The notes: generated by a model from the letters alone, not told the origin. 64,000 bases of DNA from Flavobacterium johnsoniae (GCF_001879205.1 NZ_MLFK01000013.1:248001-312000), one strand, 5' to 3'. Counted from the stretch's first letter, positions 6,986 through 16,160 are shown. Program-made: numbers and translations.

Positions 6986-8023
6986 ATGTCACAAAACAAA
7001 AACGCATTAATCCGGTACAAAACCATTGACAAATGCCTGCAGAATAGATACAGGCAATGGACTTTAGAAGATTTAATTGAATGCTGTTCTGAAGCTTTAT
7101 TTGAATACGAAGGCCGTGAAAACCCAATCAGCAAGCGAACTATTCAGATGGATATTCAGCTTATGCGAAGCGAAAAACTGGGTTACAACGCGCCGATCGT
7201 GGTTTACGATAAAAAGTATTATAAATATGAAGATGAAGATTTCTCGATAACCGATATTCCGCTGACGGAAACCGATATGAATGTTTTAACGGAAACTGTT
7301 TCCATGTTAAAACAATTCAAAGATTTTTCTCTTTTTAATGATGTATCGGATATTTTACAGCGTTTAGAGGATAAAATCTACTCCGAAAAATCACATACCA
7401 AACCTGTAATTTATCTGGATAAAAATGAGAATCTAAAAGGGCTTCATTATCTGGACGAAATCTATCAGGCGATTATCAAAAAAATGGTGCTAATTATTAC
7501 TTATAAATCTTTTAAATCCAGAGAAGAAACAAAATTTCATTTTCATCCTTTTATATTAAAGGAATTCAACAATCGCTGGTTTCTAATCGGAAAGAAAAAA
7601 GCGTCACAGCCTATTACCAATTTGGCTTTGGATAGAATTATTTCCATTGATTACGATTTCAATTTGCCGTATTTAGAAGAAGATTTTGATGCGGATGTCT
7701 ATTATAAAGATGTAATTGGCGTTACGGTAAATTCCGGATTAAAAGCAAGACGAATTGAATTATGGGTTAATGCTTCAAATGCGCCTTATGTCCTAACAAA
7801 ACCACTGCATGCCTCTCAGCGATTAATCAAAGAAAATGAGGACGGAAGTATTATCGTGCATTTATATGTAATTCCAAATTATGAAATGGAAAGGGTCCTA
7901 TTGGGTTTTGGAAGCTGTTTGGAAATCTTAAGGCCCGAAAGTCTGAGAAATCGTATGAAAAAGATTCTTCGGGAAGCAATTTTGCGCTACGAATCTGAAA
8001 ATTCAACTGAAATAAATGCATAA
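6986..8023 (+). CDS. WYL-domain transcriptional regulator
   Basis: 345 residues from ATG 6986 (MSQNKNALIRYKTIDKCL). A GTG 10 codons upstream is possible but lies in repeat-like sequence. Residues 1-75 form an HTH (YKTIDKCL...TLEDLIECCSEAL...ISKRTIQMDIQLMR) of the DeoR/WYL-associated type. Residues about 135-210 form the WYL domain (HYLDEIYQAIIKKMVLIITYKSF...FHPFILKEFNNRWFLIGKK...LALDRIISI), followed by a WCX-like extension (ARRIELWVNASNAPYVLTKPLHASQRLI). WYL domains bind nucleic acid or nucleotide ligands and regulate repair and defence genes. It is the only regulator in the island, so it is the best candidate to bind the three shared palindromes. Confidence 0.88.
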   Translation: MSQNKNALIRYKTIDKCLQNRYRQWTLEDLIECCSEALFEYEGRENPISKRTIQMDIQLMRSEKLGYNAPIVVYDKKYYKYEDEDFSITDIPLTETDMNVLTETVSMLKQFKDFSLFNDVSDILQRLEDKIYSEKSHTKPVIYLDKNENLKGLHYLDEIYQAIIKKMVLIITYKSFKSREETKFHFHPFILKEFNNRWFLIGKKKASQPITNLALDRIISIDYDFNLPYLEEDFDADVYYKDVIGVTVNSGLKARRIELWVNASNAPYVLTKPLHASQRLIKENEDGSIIVHLYVIPNYEMERVLLGFGSCLEILRPESLRNRMKKILREAILRYESENSTEINA

Positions 8024-8141
8024 TTTTTTAAATAATACAGAATTAAAACCTATTTAAAAACCAAAAAGAGATTTTTTCAATACTTAAAATGTTAAAATCT
8101 AAAAAAAGAATAGTATATTTCACTATAAATAAACCACCAAA

Positions 8142-8206
8142 CCACTATAAATCAGTGGGATTTTTTAACTAACCAAAAATTTATTAAAAAATCATATGCA
8201 TGCATA
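8142..8206 (+). promoter_or_regulatory. Palindromes upstream of the marR-fad operon
   Basis: A perfect 12-bp palindrome, TATGCATGCATA, lies at 8195-8206, 39 nt before the marR start. A stem CCACT-N7-AGTGG is at 8142-8158. The first has the size and position expected of an autoregulatory MarR operator; binding is inferred. Confidence 0.45.
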
Positions 8207-8244
8207 GTATTTTTTAATTATATTTGAAATCGATATAGTTACCT

Positions 8245-8703
8245 ATGAAAGACAAAACGATAGATTATATTTTGAGAGCTACATGGCAGGCTGTTTCAAG
8301 AATGTACAATGAAGAAGCTGCTAAATACGATGCCACAATGGCAACAGGATTTGCTCTTTTAAGTATGGACAAAGAAGATGGAACTCCGTCGACGGCCTTA
8401 GGACCGAGAATGGGTATGGAAGCTACAAGCCTGACCAGAACATTAAAATCTATGGAAGATAAAGGTTTGATTGTTCGCAAAAAAAATCCAAGTGACGGCC
8501 GGGGAGTTTTGATCTACCTGACTGATTTTGGAAAAGAAAAGAGAGAATTATCTAAAAATACGGTTCTGAAATTTAATGAAACTATTAGAAAGCATGTTTC
8601 AGATGAAAAACTAAAACATTTTATCGAAGTTTCTGAAATTATAAACGAATTAATTCAGGACAAAAACATATTCAATCACACAGAAAACAAAGAAAATGAA
8701 TAA
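8245..8703 (+). CDS. MarR family transcriptional regulator of the beta-oxidation operon
   Basis: 152 residues. The winged helix is clear: LGPRMGMEATSLTRTLKSMEDKGLIVRKKNPSDGRGVLIYLTDFGKEKREL (about 52-100), with the DGRG wing turn and the dimerising N- and C-terminal helices. It is the first gene of a block with the multifunctional beta-oxidation protein (51 nt downstream), thiolase and acyl-CoA dehydrogenase. A role as acyl-CoA-responsive repressor of this operon is likely by context. The upstream 12-bp palindrome could be its operator. Confidence 0.88.
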   Translation: MKDKTIDYILRATWQAVSRMYNEEAAKYDATMATGFALLSMDKEDGTPSTALGPRMGMEATSLTRTLKSMEDKGLIVRKKNPSDGRGVLIYLTDFGKEKRELSKNTVLKFNETIRKHVSDEKLKHFIEVSEIINELIQDKNIFNHTENKENE

Positions 8704-8754
8704 TCTTTTTTAAGAGAAAATTCAAATTCTACCCAAAAAACAAATTTTACAAAT

Positions 8755-11145
8755 ATGAAACGCACAATTAAAAAAGTTGCTGTAATTGGATCCGGAATTA
8801 TGGGTTCAGGAATAGCCAGTCATTTTGCTAACATTGGTGTTGAAGTTTTACTTCTTGACATTGTACCCCGCGAACTGACAGAAGCTGAAGCTAAAAAAGG
8901 ATTAACACTTGAAAGTAAAGCCGTTCGCAACCGTGTGGTAAACGAACATTTGGCGAATTCATTAAAATCGAAACCCTCTCCTGTTTACAGCCAAAAATTC
9001 GCTAGCCGAATCACAACTGGAAATACAACTGATGATATGGCAAAAATTGCCAATGTTGACTGGATTATCGAAGTTGTAGTGGAACGTTTAGATATCAAGA
9101 AATTAGTTTTTGAACAAATCGAGAAATTCCGTACGCCGGGAACTTTGGTTACTTCTAATACTTCTGGTATTCCAATTCACTTTATGAGTGAAGGAAGAAG
9201 CGAAGATTTCCAAAAACACTTCTGCGGAACCCACTTTTTTAACCCTGCGCGTTACTTAAAATTATTTGAAATTATTCCTGGTCCGAAAACTTCAACACAA
9301 GTATTGGATTTCTTAAACGAATACGGATCTAAATTCTTAGGAAAAACTTCGGTTGTTGCAAAAGATACTCCGGCATTTATTGGAAACAGAATTGGTATTT
9401 ACGGAATCCAGAGTTTATTCCATTTAGTAAAAGAAATGGGATTAACGATTGAAGAAGTTGATAAATTGACGGGCCCTGTAATTGGCCGTCCAAAATCGGC
9501 TACTTTCCGTACGGTTGACGTTGTTGGATTGGATACTTTGGTTCACGTTGCCAACGGTATTTATGAAAACTGTCCAACAGACGAACAGCATGAATTGTTT
9601 AAACTTCCTGATTTTATCAATAAAATGATGGAAAACAATTGGCTGGGAAGCAAAACCGGACAAGGTTTTTATAAAAAAGTAGATAAAGATATTCTTTCTT
9701 TAGACTTAGATACATTAGAATACCGCGCTGCCAAAAAAGCAAATTTTGCTACGTTAGAACTAACTAAAACTATCGATAAACCAATCAATCGTTTTAAAGT
9801 TTTAGTAAAAGGAACAGACAAAGCGGGAGAATTCTACCGTAAGAGTTTCGCTGGAATGTTTGCTTATGTATCAAACAGGATTCCTGAAATCTCAGACGAA
9901 TTATACAAAATTGACGATGCTATGAAAGCTGGTTTTGGATGGGAAAATGGCCCGTTCGAAATTTGGGATGCAATTGGTGTTGCCAAAGGAATTGAAATCA
10001 TGAAAGCTGAAGGTTTAGAACCAGCTGCATGGGTTACTGAAATGCTGGCTTCTGGAAGCGAAAGTTTTTACTCTGTAAAAGAAGGGGCTACTTATTTCTA
10101 TAACATTCCAACAAAATCACAAGTAAAAGTTCCTGGACAAGATTCATTTATTATTCTAAACAACATTCGCGAAAGCAAAAAAGTTTGGAGCAACAGCGGT
10201 GCAATCATTCAGGATTTAGGTGACGGAATTTTGAACTTAGAATTCCAATCTAAAATGAATACAATTGGCGGCGACGTTCTACAAGCCATCAATAAAGCAA
10301 TCGACTTATCTGAAAAAGAATATCAAGGTTTAGTTATTGGAAATCAGGCAGCGAATTTCTCTGTTGGGGCTAATATCGGAATGATTTTCATGATGGCAGT
10401 TGAGCAGGAATATGACGAATTGAACATGGCTATCAAATTGTTCCAGGACACGATGATGCGCGTTCGTTATTCTTCTATTCCAGTTGTAGTAGCGCCTCAC
10501 GGAATGACTTTTGGCGGTGGATGCGAAATGAGTTTACACGCTGATAAAGTGGTTGCAGCTGCTGAAACTTATATGGGATTAGTTGAGTTTGGTGTTGGTG
10601 TTATTCCAGGTGGTGGAGGTTCTAAAGAAATGACTTTAAGAGCTTCAGATTTATTCCGCAAAAACGATGTGGAGCTGAATGTTCTTCAGGAATATTTCTT
10701 GACAATCGCAATGGCAAAAGTATCGACTTCTGGTTACGAAGCTTTTGATACTGGACTTTTACAGCATGGAAAAGACGTTATTGTAGTAAACAAAGATCGT
10801 CAGATTGCTGAAGCTAAAAAACATGCATTGTTACTAGCAGAAGCAGGTTATACACAGCCAATCAGAAGAAATGATATTAAGGTTTTAGGAAAACAAGCTC
10901 TTGGTATGTTCTTAGTTGGAACGGATCAAATGGAAGCTGGAAAATACATTTCTGAACACGACAAGAAAATCGCTAACAAACTGGCTTATGTAATGGCTGG
11001 TGGTGATTTATCTGAAGCAACTTTAGTTTCTGAACAATATTTATTAGATATCGAACGTGAAGCTTTCTTGAGTCTATGTACAGAACGTAAGACATTAGAG
11101 AGAATTCAATATATGTTAACTAAAGGAAAACCGCTTCGTAATTAG
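8755..11145 (+). CDS. fadN: 3-hydroxyacyl-CoA dehydrogenase/enoyl-CoA hydratase (FadN-type fusion)
   Basis: 796 residues. The N-terminal Rossmann domain begins VAVIGSGIMGSGIASHFANIG (8-28), followed by the C-terminal 3-hydroxyacyl-CoA dehydrogenase domain (KDTPAFIGNRIG; FRTVDVVGLDTLVHVANGIY). A crotonase-type hydratase domain occupies about 500-720 (NFSVGANIGM oxyanion segment, MTFGGGCEMSLHADKVVAAAETYMGLVEFGVGVIPGGGGSKEM). This dehydrogenase-then-hydratase order and length match Bacillus FadN rather than E. coli FadB, which has the reverse order. It catalyses hydration of enoyl-CoA and NAD-dependent oxidation of 3-hydroxyacyl-CoA. It is followed by the partner thiolase after 98 nt containing a repeat. 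Confidence 0.93.
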   Translation: MKRTIKKVAVIGSGIMGSGIASHFANIGVEVLLLDIVPRELTEAEAKKGLTLESKAVRNRVVNEHLANSLKSKPSPVYSQKFASRITTGNTTDDMAKIANVDWIIEVVVERLDIKKLVFEQIEKFRTPGTLVTSNTSGIPIHFMSEGRSEDFQKHFCGTHFFNPARYLKLFEIIPGPKTSTQVLDFLNEYGSKFLGKTSVVAKDTPAFIGNRIGIYGIQSLFHLVKEMGLTIEEVDKLTGPVIGRPKSATFRTVDVVGLDTLVHVANGIYENCPTDEQHELFKLPDFINKMMENNWLGSKTGQGFYKKVDKDILSLDLDTLEYRAAKKANFATLELTKTIDKPINRFKVLVKGTDKAGEFYRKSFAGMFAYVSNRIPEISDELYKIDDAMKAGFGWENGPFEIWDAIGVAKGIEIMKAEGLEPAAWVTEMLASGSESFYSVKEGATYFYNIPTKSQVKVPGQDSFIILNNIRESKKVWSNSGAIIQDLGDGILNLEFQSKMNTIGGDVLQAINKAIDLSEKEYQGLVIGNQAANFSVGANIGMIFMMAVEQEYDELNMAIKLFQDTMMRVRYSSIPVVVAPHGMTFGGGCEMSLHADKVVAAAETYMGLVEFGVGVIPGGGGSKEMTLRASDLFRKNDVELNVLQEYFLTIAMAKVSTSGYEAFDTGLLQHGKDVIVVNKDRQIAEAKKHALLLAEAGYTQPIRRNDIKVLGKQALGMFLVGTDQMEAGKYISEHDKKIANKLAYVMAGGDLSEATLVSEQYLLDIEREAFLSLCTERKTLERIQYMLTKGKPLRN

Positions 11146-11243
11146 AAAAGTAGAAGAAAGATGCAAGAAGCAAGATTTTAAAAATAAAGTTTTGTCTTTT
11201 CTCTTGGCTCTTGCTTCTATAAATCTTTAAAAAACAAAAACAA
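11146..11243. repeat. Spacer repeat with 'gcaagaagcaaga' and inverted 'tcttgcttc' ends
   Basis: Between the FadN-type gene and the thiolase, atgcaagaagcaaga (about 11161-11175) faces ggctcttgcttct (about 11207-11219) in inverted orientation. The same end sequences, further apart, enclose the four-helix-bundle gene at 12431-12937, so this may be an 'empty' copy of that element. Confidence 0.5.
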
Positions 11244-12425
11244 ATGAAAACAGCATATATAGTAAAAGCATACAGAACAGCAGTTGGAAAAGCTCCAAAA
11301 GGTGTTTTTAGATTTAAAAGACCTGATGAATTAGCTGCAGAAACCATTCAGTTTATGATGGACGAACTGCCTAATTTTGATAAAAAACGCATTGACGACG
11401 TTATGGTAGGAAATGCCATGCCGGAAGCAGAACAAGGTTTGAACGTTGGACGTTTAATTTCTCTTATGGGATTAAAAGTGGAAGACGTTCCTGGAGTTAC
11501 GGTAAACCGTTATTGCGCATCTGGACTGGAAACTATCGGAATGGCGACTGCTAAAATACAATCAGGAATGGCAGATTGTATCATTGCCGGTGGTGCAGAA
11601 AGCATGAGTTTTATTCCGATGGGAGGTTACAAACCAACTCCGGATTATAAAGTTGCCGCTGCAGGTCACGAAGATTACTATTGGGGAATGGGTTTAACTG
11701 CCGAAGCGGTTGCCAACCAATATAAAATTTCAAGAGAAGATCAGGATGAGTTTGCTTACAACTCTCACATGAAAGCATTGAAAGCTCAGGCAGAAGGAAA
11801 ATTCGACAAACAAATCGTTCCAATTACTGTTGAGCAGACTTTTATCAATGAAAATGGTAAAAAAGAAACCAAATCTTACGTTGTAAAACAAGACGAAGGA
11901 CCAAGAGCCGGAACTTCTATCGCAGCTTTATCAGGTTTAAAACCAGTTTTTGCCGCTGACGGAAGTGTAACTGCTGGTAACTCTTCTCAAATGAGTGACG
12001 GTGCAGCTTTCGTTCTTATTATGAGCGAAGACATGGTTAAAGAATTAAACCTTGAGCCAATTGCACGTTTGGTAAACTTTGCTTCTTCTGGTGTTGAACC
12101 AAGAATTATGGGTATCGGTCCTGTAAAAGCAATTCCGAAAGCACTGAAACAAGCTGGTTTAGAATTAAAAGATATTGACTTGGTTGAATTAAACGAAGCT
12201 TTTGCTTCTCAGTCTTTGGCTGTAATTCGCGAGCTAGGTTTAAATCCTGATATCGTAAACGTAAACGGAGGAGCTATCGCTTTAGGTCACCCTCTGGGAT
12301 GTACAGGAGCTAAACTTTCTGTTCAGTTATTTGATGAAATGAAACGCAGAGGTAATAAATACGGAATCGTAAGTATGTGCGTGGGAACTGGGCAAGGTTC
12401 TGCAGGGATTTACGAAGTGTTGTAG
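11244..12425 (+). CDS. fadA: Acetyl-CoA C-acyltransferase (3-ketoacyl-CoA thiolase)
   Basis: 393 residues, the usual thiolase length. The nucleophilic Cys is C91 in NRYCASGLE. Further family marks are the IIAGGAESMS loop, the NEAFASQS segment, and the C-terminal His and Cys in GGAIALGHPLGCTGAKL and CVGTGQGSAG. It performs the thiolytic last step of the beta-oxidation spiral, partnering the upstream FadN-type protein. It is co-directional with marR, fadN and the acyl-CoA dehydrogenase gene. Confidence 0.94.
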   Translation: MKTAYIVKAYRTAVGKAPKGVFRFKRPDELAAETIQFMMDELPNFDKKRIDDVMVGNAMPEAEQGLNVGRLISLMGLKVEDVPGVTVNRYCASGLETIGMATAKIQSGMADCIIAGGAESMSFIPMGGYKPTPDYKVAAAGHEDYYWGMGLTAEAVANQYKISREDQDEFAYNSHMKALKAQAEGKFDKQIVPITVEQTFINENGKKETKSYVVKQDEGPRAGTSIAALSGLKPVFAADGSVTAGNSSQMSDGAAFVLIMSEDMVKELNLEPIARLVNFASSGVEPRIMGIGPVKAIPKALKQAGLELKDIDLVELNEAFASQSLAVIRELGLNPDIVNVNGGAIALGHPLGCTGAKLSVQLFDEMKRRGNKYGIVSMCVGTGQGSAGIYEVL

Positions 12426-12430
12426 TTTTT

Positions 12431-12937
12431 AAGAGGAAAGAAGCAAGAAGCAAGAAGCAAGACTTGATTTTTGGAATGATAATATTCTGAAAATAAACGC
12501 TTATAAAAGTAGTAAAAAACTTACTTTTAATTTTTCTTCTTATCTTGCCTCGAAAAAACATGAGACACAATTTTAAGAATTTGAAAATTTGGATTTTAGC
12601 TATGGAAATTACAAATGAAATCTATAAGCTAACCGCCACTTTTCCAAAATCAGAAATTTATAGTTTGGCAAATCAAATGAATCGATGTTCTGTTTCAATG
12701 CCTTCAAATATTGCTGAGGGGTCAAACAGAGGCAATAAACATTTTCAACATTATTTGAATATCAGTTTAGGTTCGTCATTTGAATTACAAACACAATTGT
12801 TAATAGCTTGTCAAAACAACTACTTAACAAAAGAAAAAACAGAAAAATTAGAAAACAAAATAATTGAATTTCAAAAGATGACAACAGGATTCATAAGCAA
12901 GTTAAATTAAGATCTTGCTTCTTGCCTCTTTCATCTT
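12431..12937. mobile_element. Candidate cassette: four-helix-bundle gene between ~25-bp inverted repeats
   Basis: The left end (12431-12455) and the reverse complement of the right end (12911-12937) both read AAGA-n-GAAAGA-n-GCAAGAAGCAAGA, differing at two positions. The left end has an extra AGCAAGA unit. The only gene inside is the four-helix-bundle protein. I see no transposase and no target-site duplication, so mobility would have to be provided in trans. Confidence 0.45.
12560..12910 (+). CDS. Four helix bundle protein (23S rRNA IVS/Avd-like family)
   Basis: 116 residues from ATG 12560; a TTG five codons upstream is less likely. The family pattern is obvious: FKNLKIWILAMEITNEIYKLT, LANQMNRCSVSMPSNIAEGSNR, NISLGSSFELQTQLLIA and a final amphipathic helix. 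The family was first seen inside 23S rRNA intervening sequences and is related to the Avd protein of diversity-generating retroelements; molecular function is generally unknown. It interrupts a beta-oxidation operon and is enclosed by inverted repeats, which suggests it arrived as a cassette. Confidence 0.88.
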   Translation: MRHNFKNLKIWILAMEITNEIYKLTATFPKSEIYSLANQMNRCSVSMPSNIAEGSNRGNKHFQHYLNISLGSSFELQTQLLIACQNNYLTKEKTEKLENKIIEFQKMTTGFISKLN

Positions 12938-12960
12938 ATCAATCTAAAAACAAAAAAGTC

Positions 12961-14751
12961 ATGAGCGACAAAACAAGAGGAGGTCAATTCCTAGTTAAAG
13001 AAACAAAGTGCGAAGACATCTTTACTCCAGAAGATTTCTCGGAAGAGCAGTTAATGATGCGTGACTCTGTAAAAGAGTTCGTAGACAAAGAATTATGGGC
13101 GCATAAAGATCGTTTTGAGAAAAAAGATTATGCGTATACAGAAGCTTCTATGCGTAAAGCTGGTGAATTGGGACTTCTTGGAGTTGCGGTTCCTGAAGAA
13201 TACGGCGGATTAGGAATGGGATTTGTTTCTACAATGTTGGTTTGTGACTACATTTCTGGAGCAACTGGTTCTTTCTCAACTGCTTTTGGTGCGCATACCG
13301 GAATTGGAACTATGCCAATTACACTTTACGGGACTGAAGAACAAAAGAAAAAATACGTTCCGAAATTGGCTTCTGGAGAATGGTTTGGAGCTTACTGCTT
13401 AACTGAACCAGGTGCAGGATCTGATGCCAACTCAGGAAAAACAAAAGCTGTTTTATCTGACGACGGAACTCATTATTTAATTACAGGGCAAAAAATGTGG
13501 ATTTCGAATGCAGGTTTCTGCAGCTTATTCATTGTTTTTGCTCGTATTGGAGACGATAAAAACATTACAGGTTTCATCGTAGAAAACGATCCGTCAAACG
13601 GAATTTCTATGAATGAAGAAGAGCATAAGTTAGGAATCCGTGCTTCTTCTACTCGTCAGGTTTTCTTCAACGAAACAAAAGTTCCGGTTGAAAACATGTT
13701 ATCTGAAAGAGGAAACGGTTTCAAAATTGCAATGAATGCTTTAAATGTTGGTCGTATTAAACTAGCTGCTGCATGTTTGGATGCTCAAAGAAGAGTTACC
13801 TCTGGAGCTGTAAAATATGCTAACGAAAGAATTCAGTTTAATACTTCTATTTCATCATTTGGAGCTATCCGTTCTAAATTAGCTGAAATGGCTACAAGTG
13901 CATACGCTGGAGAAAGTGCTTCTTACCGTGCTGCAAAAGACATCGAAGACAGAATCGCTGCTCGTGAGGCGGAAGGAACTTCTCATCAGGAAGCTGAATT
14001 GAAAGGTGTTGAAGAATATGCTATCGAGTGCTCTATCTTGAAAGTTGCTGTTTCTGAAGACGTTCAAAACTGTTCTGATGAAGGAATTCAGGTTTTTGGA
14101 GGAATGGGATTCTCTGAAGATACACCAATGGAAAGTGCCTGGAGAGACGCGCGTATCGCGCGTATCTACGAAGGAACAAACGAAATCAACAGAATGCTTT
14201 CTGTAGGTATGCTGATCAAAAAAGCGATGAAAGGCCACGTTGATTTATTAGGTCCTGCAATGAAAGTTCAGGAAGAATTAATGGGAATTCCATCTTTTGA
14301 CACACCGGATTTCTCTGAATTATTTGCAGAAGAGAAAGTAATCGTTGCCAACCTGAAAAAAGTATTTTTAATGGTTGCCGGAAGTGCTGTTCAAAAATAT
14401 GGCCCGGATTTAGATTCTCATCAACAATTATTAATGGCTGCGGCCGATATCTTAATCGAAATCTACATGGCAGAAAGTACTATTTTAAGAACTGAAAAAT
14501 TAGCCAAAAAAGAAGGAGAAGCAAAAGTACAAGAGCAAATTGCAATGGCAAAATTATACTTATACAAAGCTGTAGATATCGTAAACTTAAGAGGAAAAGA
14601 AGGAATTGCTTCTTTCTCTGAAGGAGACGAACAACGTATGATGTTAATGGGATTAAAACGTTTTACAAAATACACCAACCTGCCAAATGTTGTGGCACTA
14701 AGAGAAACAATTGCCTCTAAATTAGTTGCAGAAAATTCGTACTGCTTCTAA
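12961..14751 (+). CDS. Acyl-CoA dehydrogenase (FadE-type, long form)
   Basis: 596 residues from ATG 12961 (MSDKTRGGQFLVKETKCEDIFTPEDFSEEQ); the frame is open 13 codons further up, into the repeat. The acyl-CoA dehydrogenase core occupies about 30-420: EYGGLGMG, the FAD-binding YCLTEPGAGSDA and MWISNAGFC segments, LNVGRIKLAAACL, FGGMGFSEDTP and the catalytic-Glu segment YEGTNEINR. It is followed by a C-terminal helical extension (about 430-596), as in Bacillus FadE and VLCAD-type enzymes. It performs the first, FAD-dependent oxidation step of beta-oxidation. It closes the operon and is followed by a strong terminator. Confidence 0.93.
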   Translation: MSDKTRGGQFLVKETKCEDIFTPEDFSEEQLMMRDSVKEFVDKELWAHKDRFEKKDYAYTEASMRKAGELGLLGVAVPEEYGGLGMGFVSTMLVCDYISGATGSFSTAFGAHTGIGTMPITLYGTEEQKKKYVPKLASGEWFGAYCLTEPGAGSDANSGKTKAVLSDDGTHYLITGQKMWISNAGFCSLFIVFARIGDDKNITGFIVENDPSNGISMNEEEHKLGIRASSTRQVFFNETKVPVENMLSERGNGFKIAMNALNVGRIKLAAACLDAQRRVTSGAVKYANERIQFNTSISSFGAIRSKLAEMATSAYAGESASYRAAKDIEDRIAAREAEGTSHQEAELKGVEEYAIECSILKVAVSEDVQNCSDEGIQVFGGMGFSEDTPMESAWRDARIARIYEGTNEINRMLSVGMLIKKAMKGHVDLLGPAMKVQEELMGIPSFDTPDFSELFAEEKVIVANLKKVFLMVAGSAVQKYGPDLDSHQQLLMAAADILIEIYMAESTILRTEKLAKKEGEAKVQEQIAMAKLYLYKAVDIVNLRGKEGIASFSEGDEQRMMLMGLKRFTKYTNLPNVVALRETIASKLVAENSYCF

Positions 14752-14783
14752 TACAAAAATAGTTTTTAGCTTTTAATTTGTTT

Positions 14784-14823
14784 AAACCCGCACAAATCCG
14801 AAACTGTGCGGGTTTATTTTTTT
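14784..14823 (+). terminator. Rho-independent terminator after the acyl-CoA dehydrogenase gene
   Basis: AAACCCGCACA and TGTGCGGGTTT form an 11-bp stem with a 10-nt loop, followed by a T-rich tract, 33 nt after the stop codon. Confidence 0.85.
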
Positions 14824-15048
14824 GTTTTGTTGCATATTTCAGCATTCTTGCACATCTTAATCATTTTAATCTTGTAATTGGCGGCCTTTTTTTTTAAAAG
14901 AGCTTTAAAACAAACCACAATGAGTCGCAATATTTTTGCAACGATTTGCAAAATATTCGTTAAAATTGAGTTTTCAACAGTCATCGAATAGTTAAATATT
15001 AAATGTATTGCTTTATATTTAGCATTCTAAAACTTCAAAAAACAAAAA

Positions 15049-16143
15049 ATGAAACAAATTAGCCTAATTACACTTTTATTTTGCTGCATTTTATCCACAA
15101 CTACTTTTGCGCAGAAAAATAAAAAATTCGACATTATCGCTTATTATACTGGTGATTCTAAATTAATTGACGAATACGAAGTGAATAAATTAAATCAGAT
15201 TATTTTTAGTTTCTGCCATTTAAAAGATGGAAAACTAAGCGTAGATTCTGCAAAAGATTCTATTACGATTAAACATTTAGTTTCTTTAAAAGCTAAAAAT
15301 CCACAACTAAAAATTATTTTATCACTTGGCGGCTGGGGTGGCTGCGAACCGTGTTCAAATGCATTTTCAACCGCTGAGGGACGATTGAAATTTGCAAAAT
15401 CAGTAAAAGAAGTAAGTAACTATTTTAAAGTTGACGGTTTAGATTTAGATTGGGAATATCCTGCAATTGAAGGACTTCCTGGCCATTTATATCAGCCGGC
15501 TGACAAACCTAACTTTACGGAATTAATCAAAATATTACGTTCTACTTTAGGCAAAAAATACGAGTTGAGTTTTGCTGCTGGCGGGTTTCAAAAATATCTG
15601 GATGAATCTATAGACTGGCATGCTGTAGCGCCATTGGTAAATCGTATCAACATTATGAGTTACGATTTAGTTAACGGATATTCGCAGGTAACAGGACATC
15701 ATACTCCTTTGTACAGTACAAATCCAAATGAAGAATCAACAGACAGAGCGGTGACGTTTTTGTTGAACCAGGGAATTCCTGCTGAAAAATTAATAATTGG
15801 AGGTGCTTTTTATACCAGAACATGGAAAAATGTAGAAAACATCAATAATGGTCTTTATCAGGCAGGTGAGCACGTTCAGGGCGTTGACTTTAAAAATTTT
15901 GCCACAACATATACTGAAGCAAACGGCTGGAAATATTTTTGGGATGATAAAGCAAAAGCACCATATTGGTACAATGCACAGACTAAAACTTTTGCAACAT
16001 CAGATGATCTTAAATCTATAAAAGCAAAAACGGAATATGTAAAAGAAAAAAAGCTAGGCGGTATTATGTTCTGGGAACTTCCTTTAGACAGTACACGTAA
16101 CGGAATGGTAAACGCTATTTACGAAGTAAAAACCGCTAAATAA
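15049..16143 (+). CDS. Secreted glycoside hydrolase family 18 (chitinase-like)
   Basis: 364 residues with a signal peptide (MKQISLITLLFCCILSTTTFA, cleavage near 21). The GH18 catalytic signature DxxDxDxE is complete: D129, D132, D134 and the acid/base E136 in DGLDLDWEYP. SLGGWGG near 92 and a terminal GGIMFWEL strand are also typical. It should cleave beta-1,4-GlcNAc polymers such as chitin, or a related glycan. There is no sorting domain or binding module, so it is probably periplasmic or attached elsewhere. It is monocistronic with a bidirectional terminator after it. Confidence 0.92.
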   Translation: MKQISLITLLFCCILSTTTFAQKNKKFDIIAYYTGDSKLIDEYEVNKLNQIIFSFCHLKDGKLSVDSAKDSITIKHLVSLKAKNPQLKIILSLGGWGGCEPCSNAFSTAEGRLKFAKSVKEVSNYFKVDGLDLDWEYPAIEGLPGHLYQPADKPNFTELIKILRSTLGKKYELSFAAGGFQKYLDESIDWHAVAPLVNRINIMSYDLVNGYSQVTGHHTPLYSTNPNEESTDRAVTFLLNQGIPAEKLIIGGAFYTRTWKNVENINNGLYQAGEHVQGVDFKNFATTYTEANGWKYFWDDKAKAPYWYNAQTKTFATSDDLKSIKAKTEYVKEKKLGGIMFWELPLDSTRNGMVNAIYEVKTAK

Positions 16144-16160
16144 GCAAAAAAACACACAAT

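Noticed and set aside
12922..12960. Upstream start of the acyl-CoA dehydrogenase
   Set aside because: Those 13 codons lie in the right inverted repeat of the cassette; ATG 12961 begins the family-like N-terminus.
13879..14238. 119-codon minus-strand frame inside the acyl-CoA dehydrogenase
   Set aside because: Antisense to highly conserved catalytic motifs; no independent signal.
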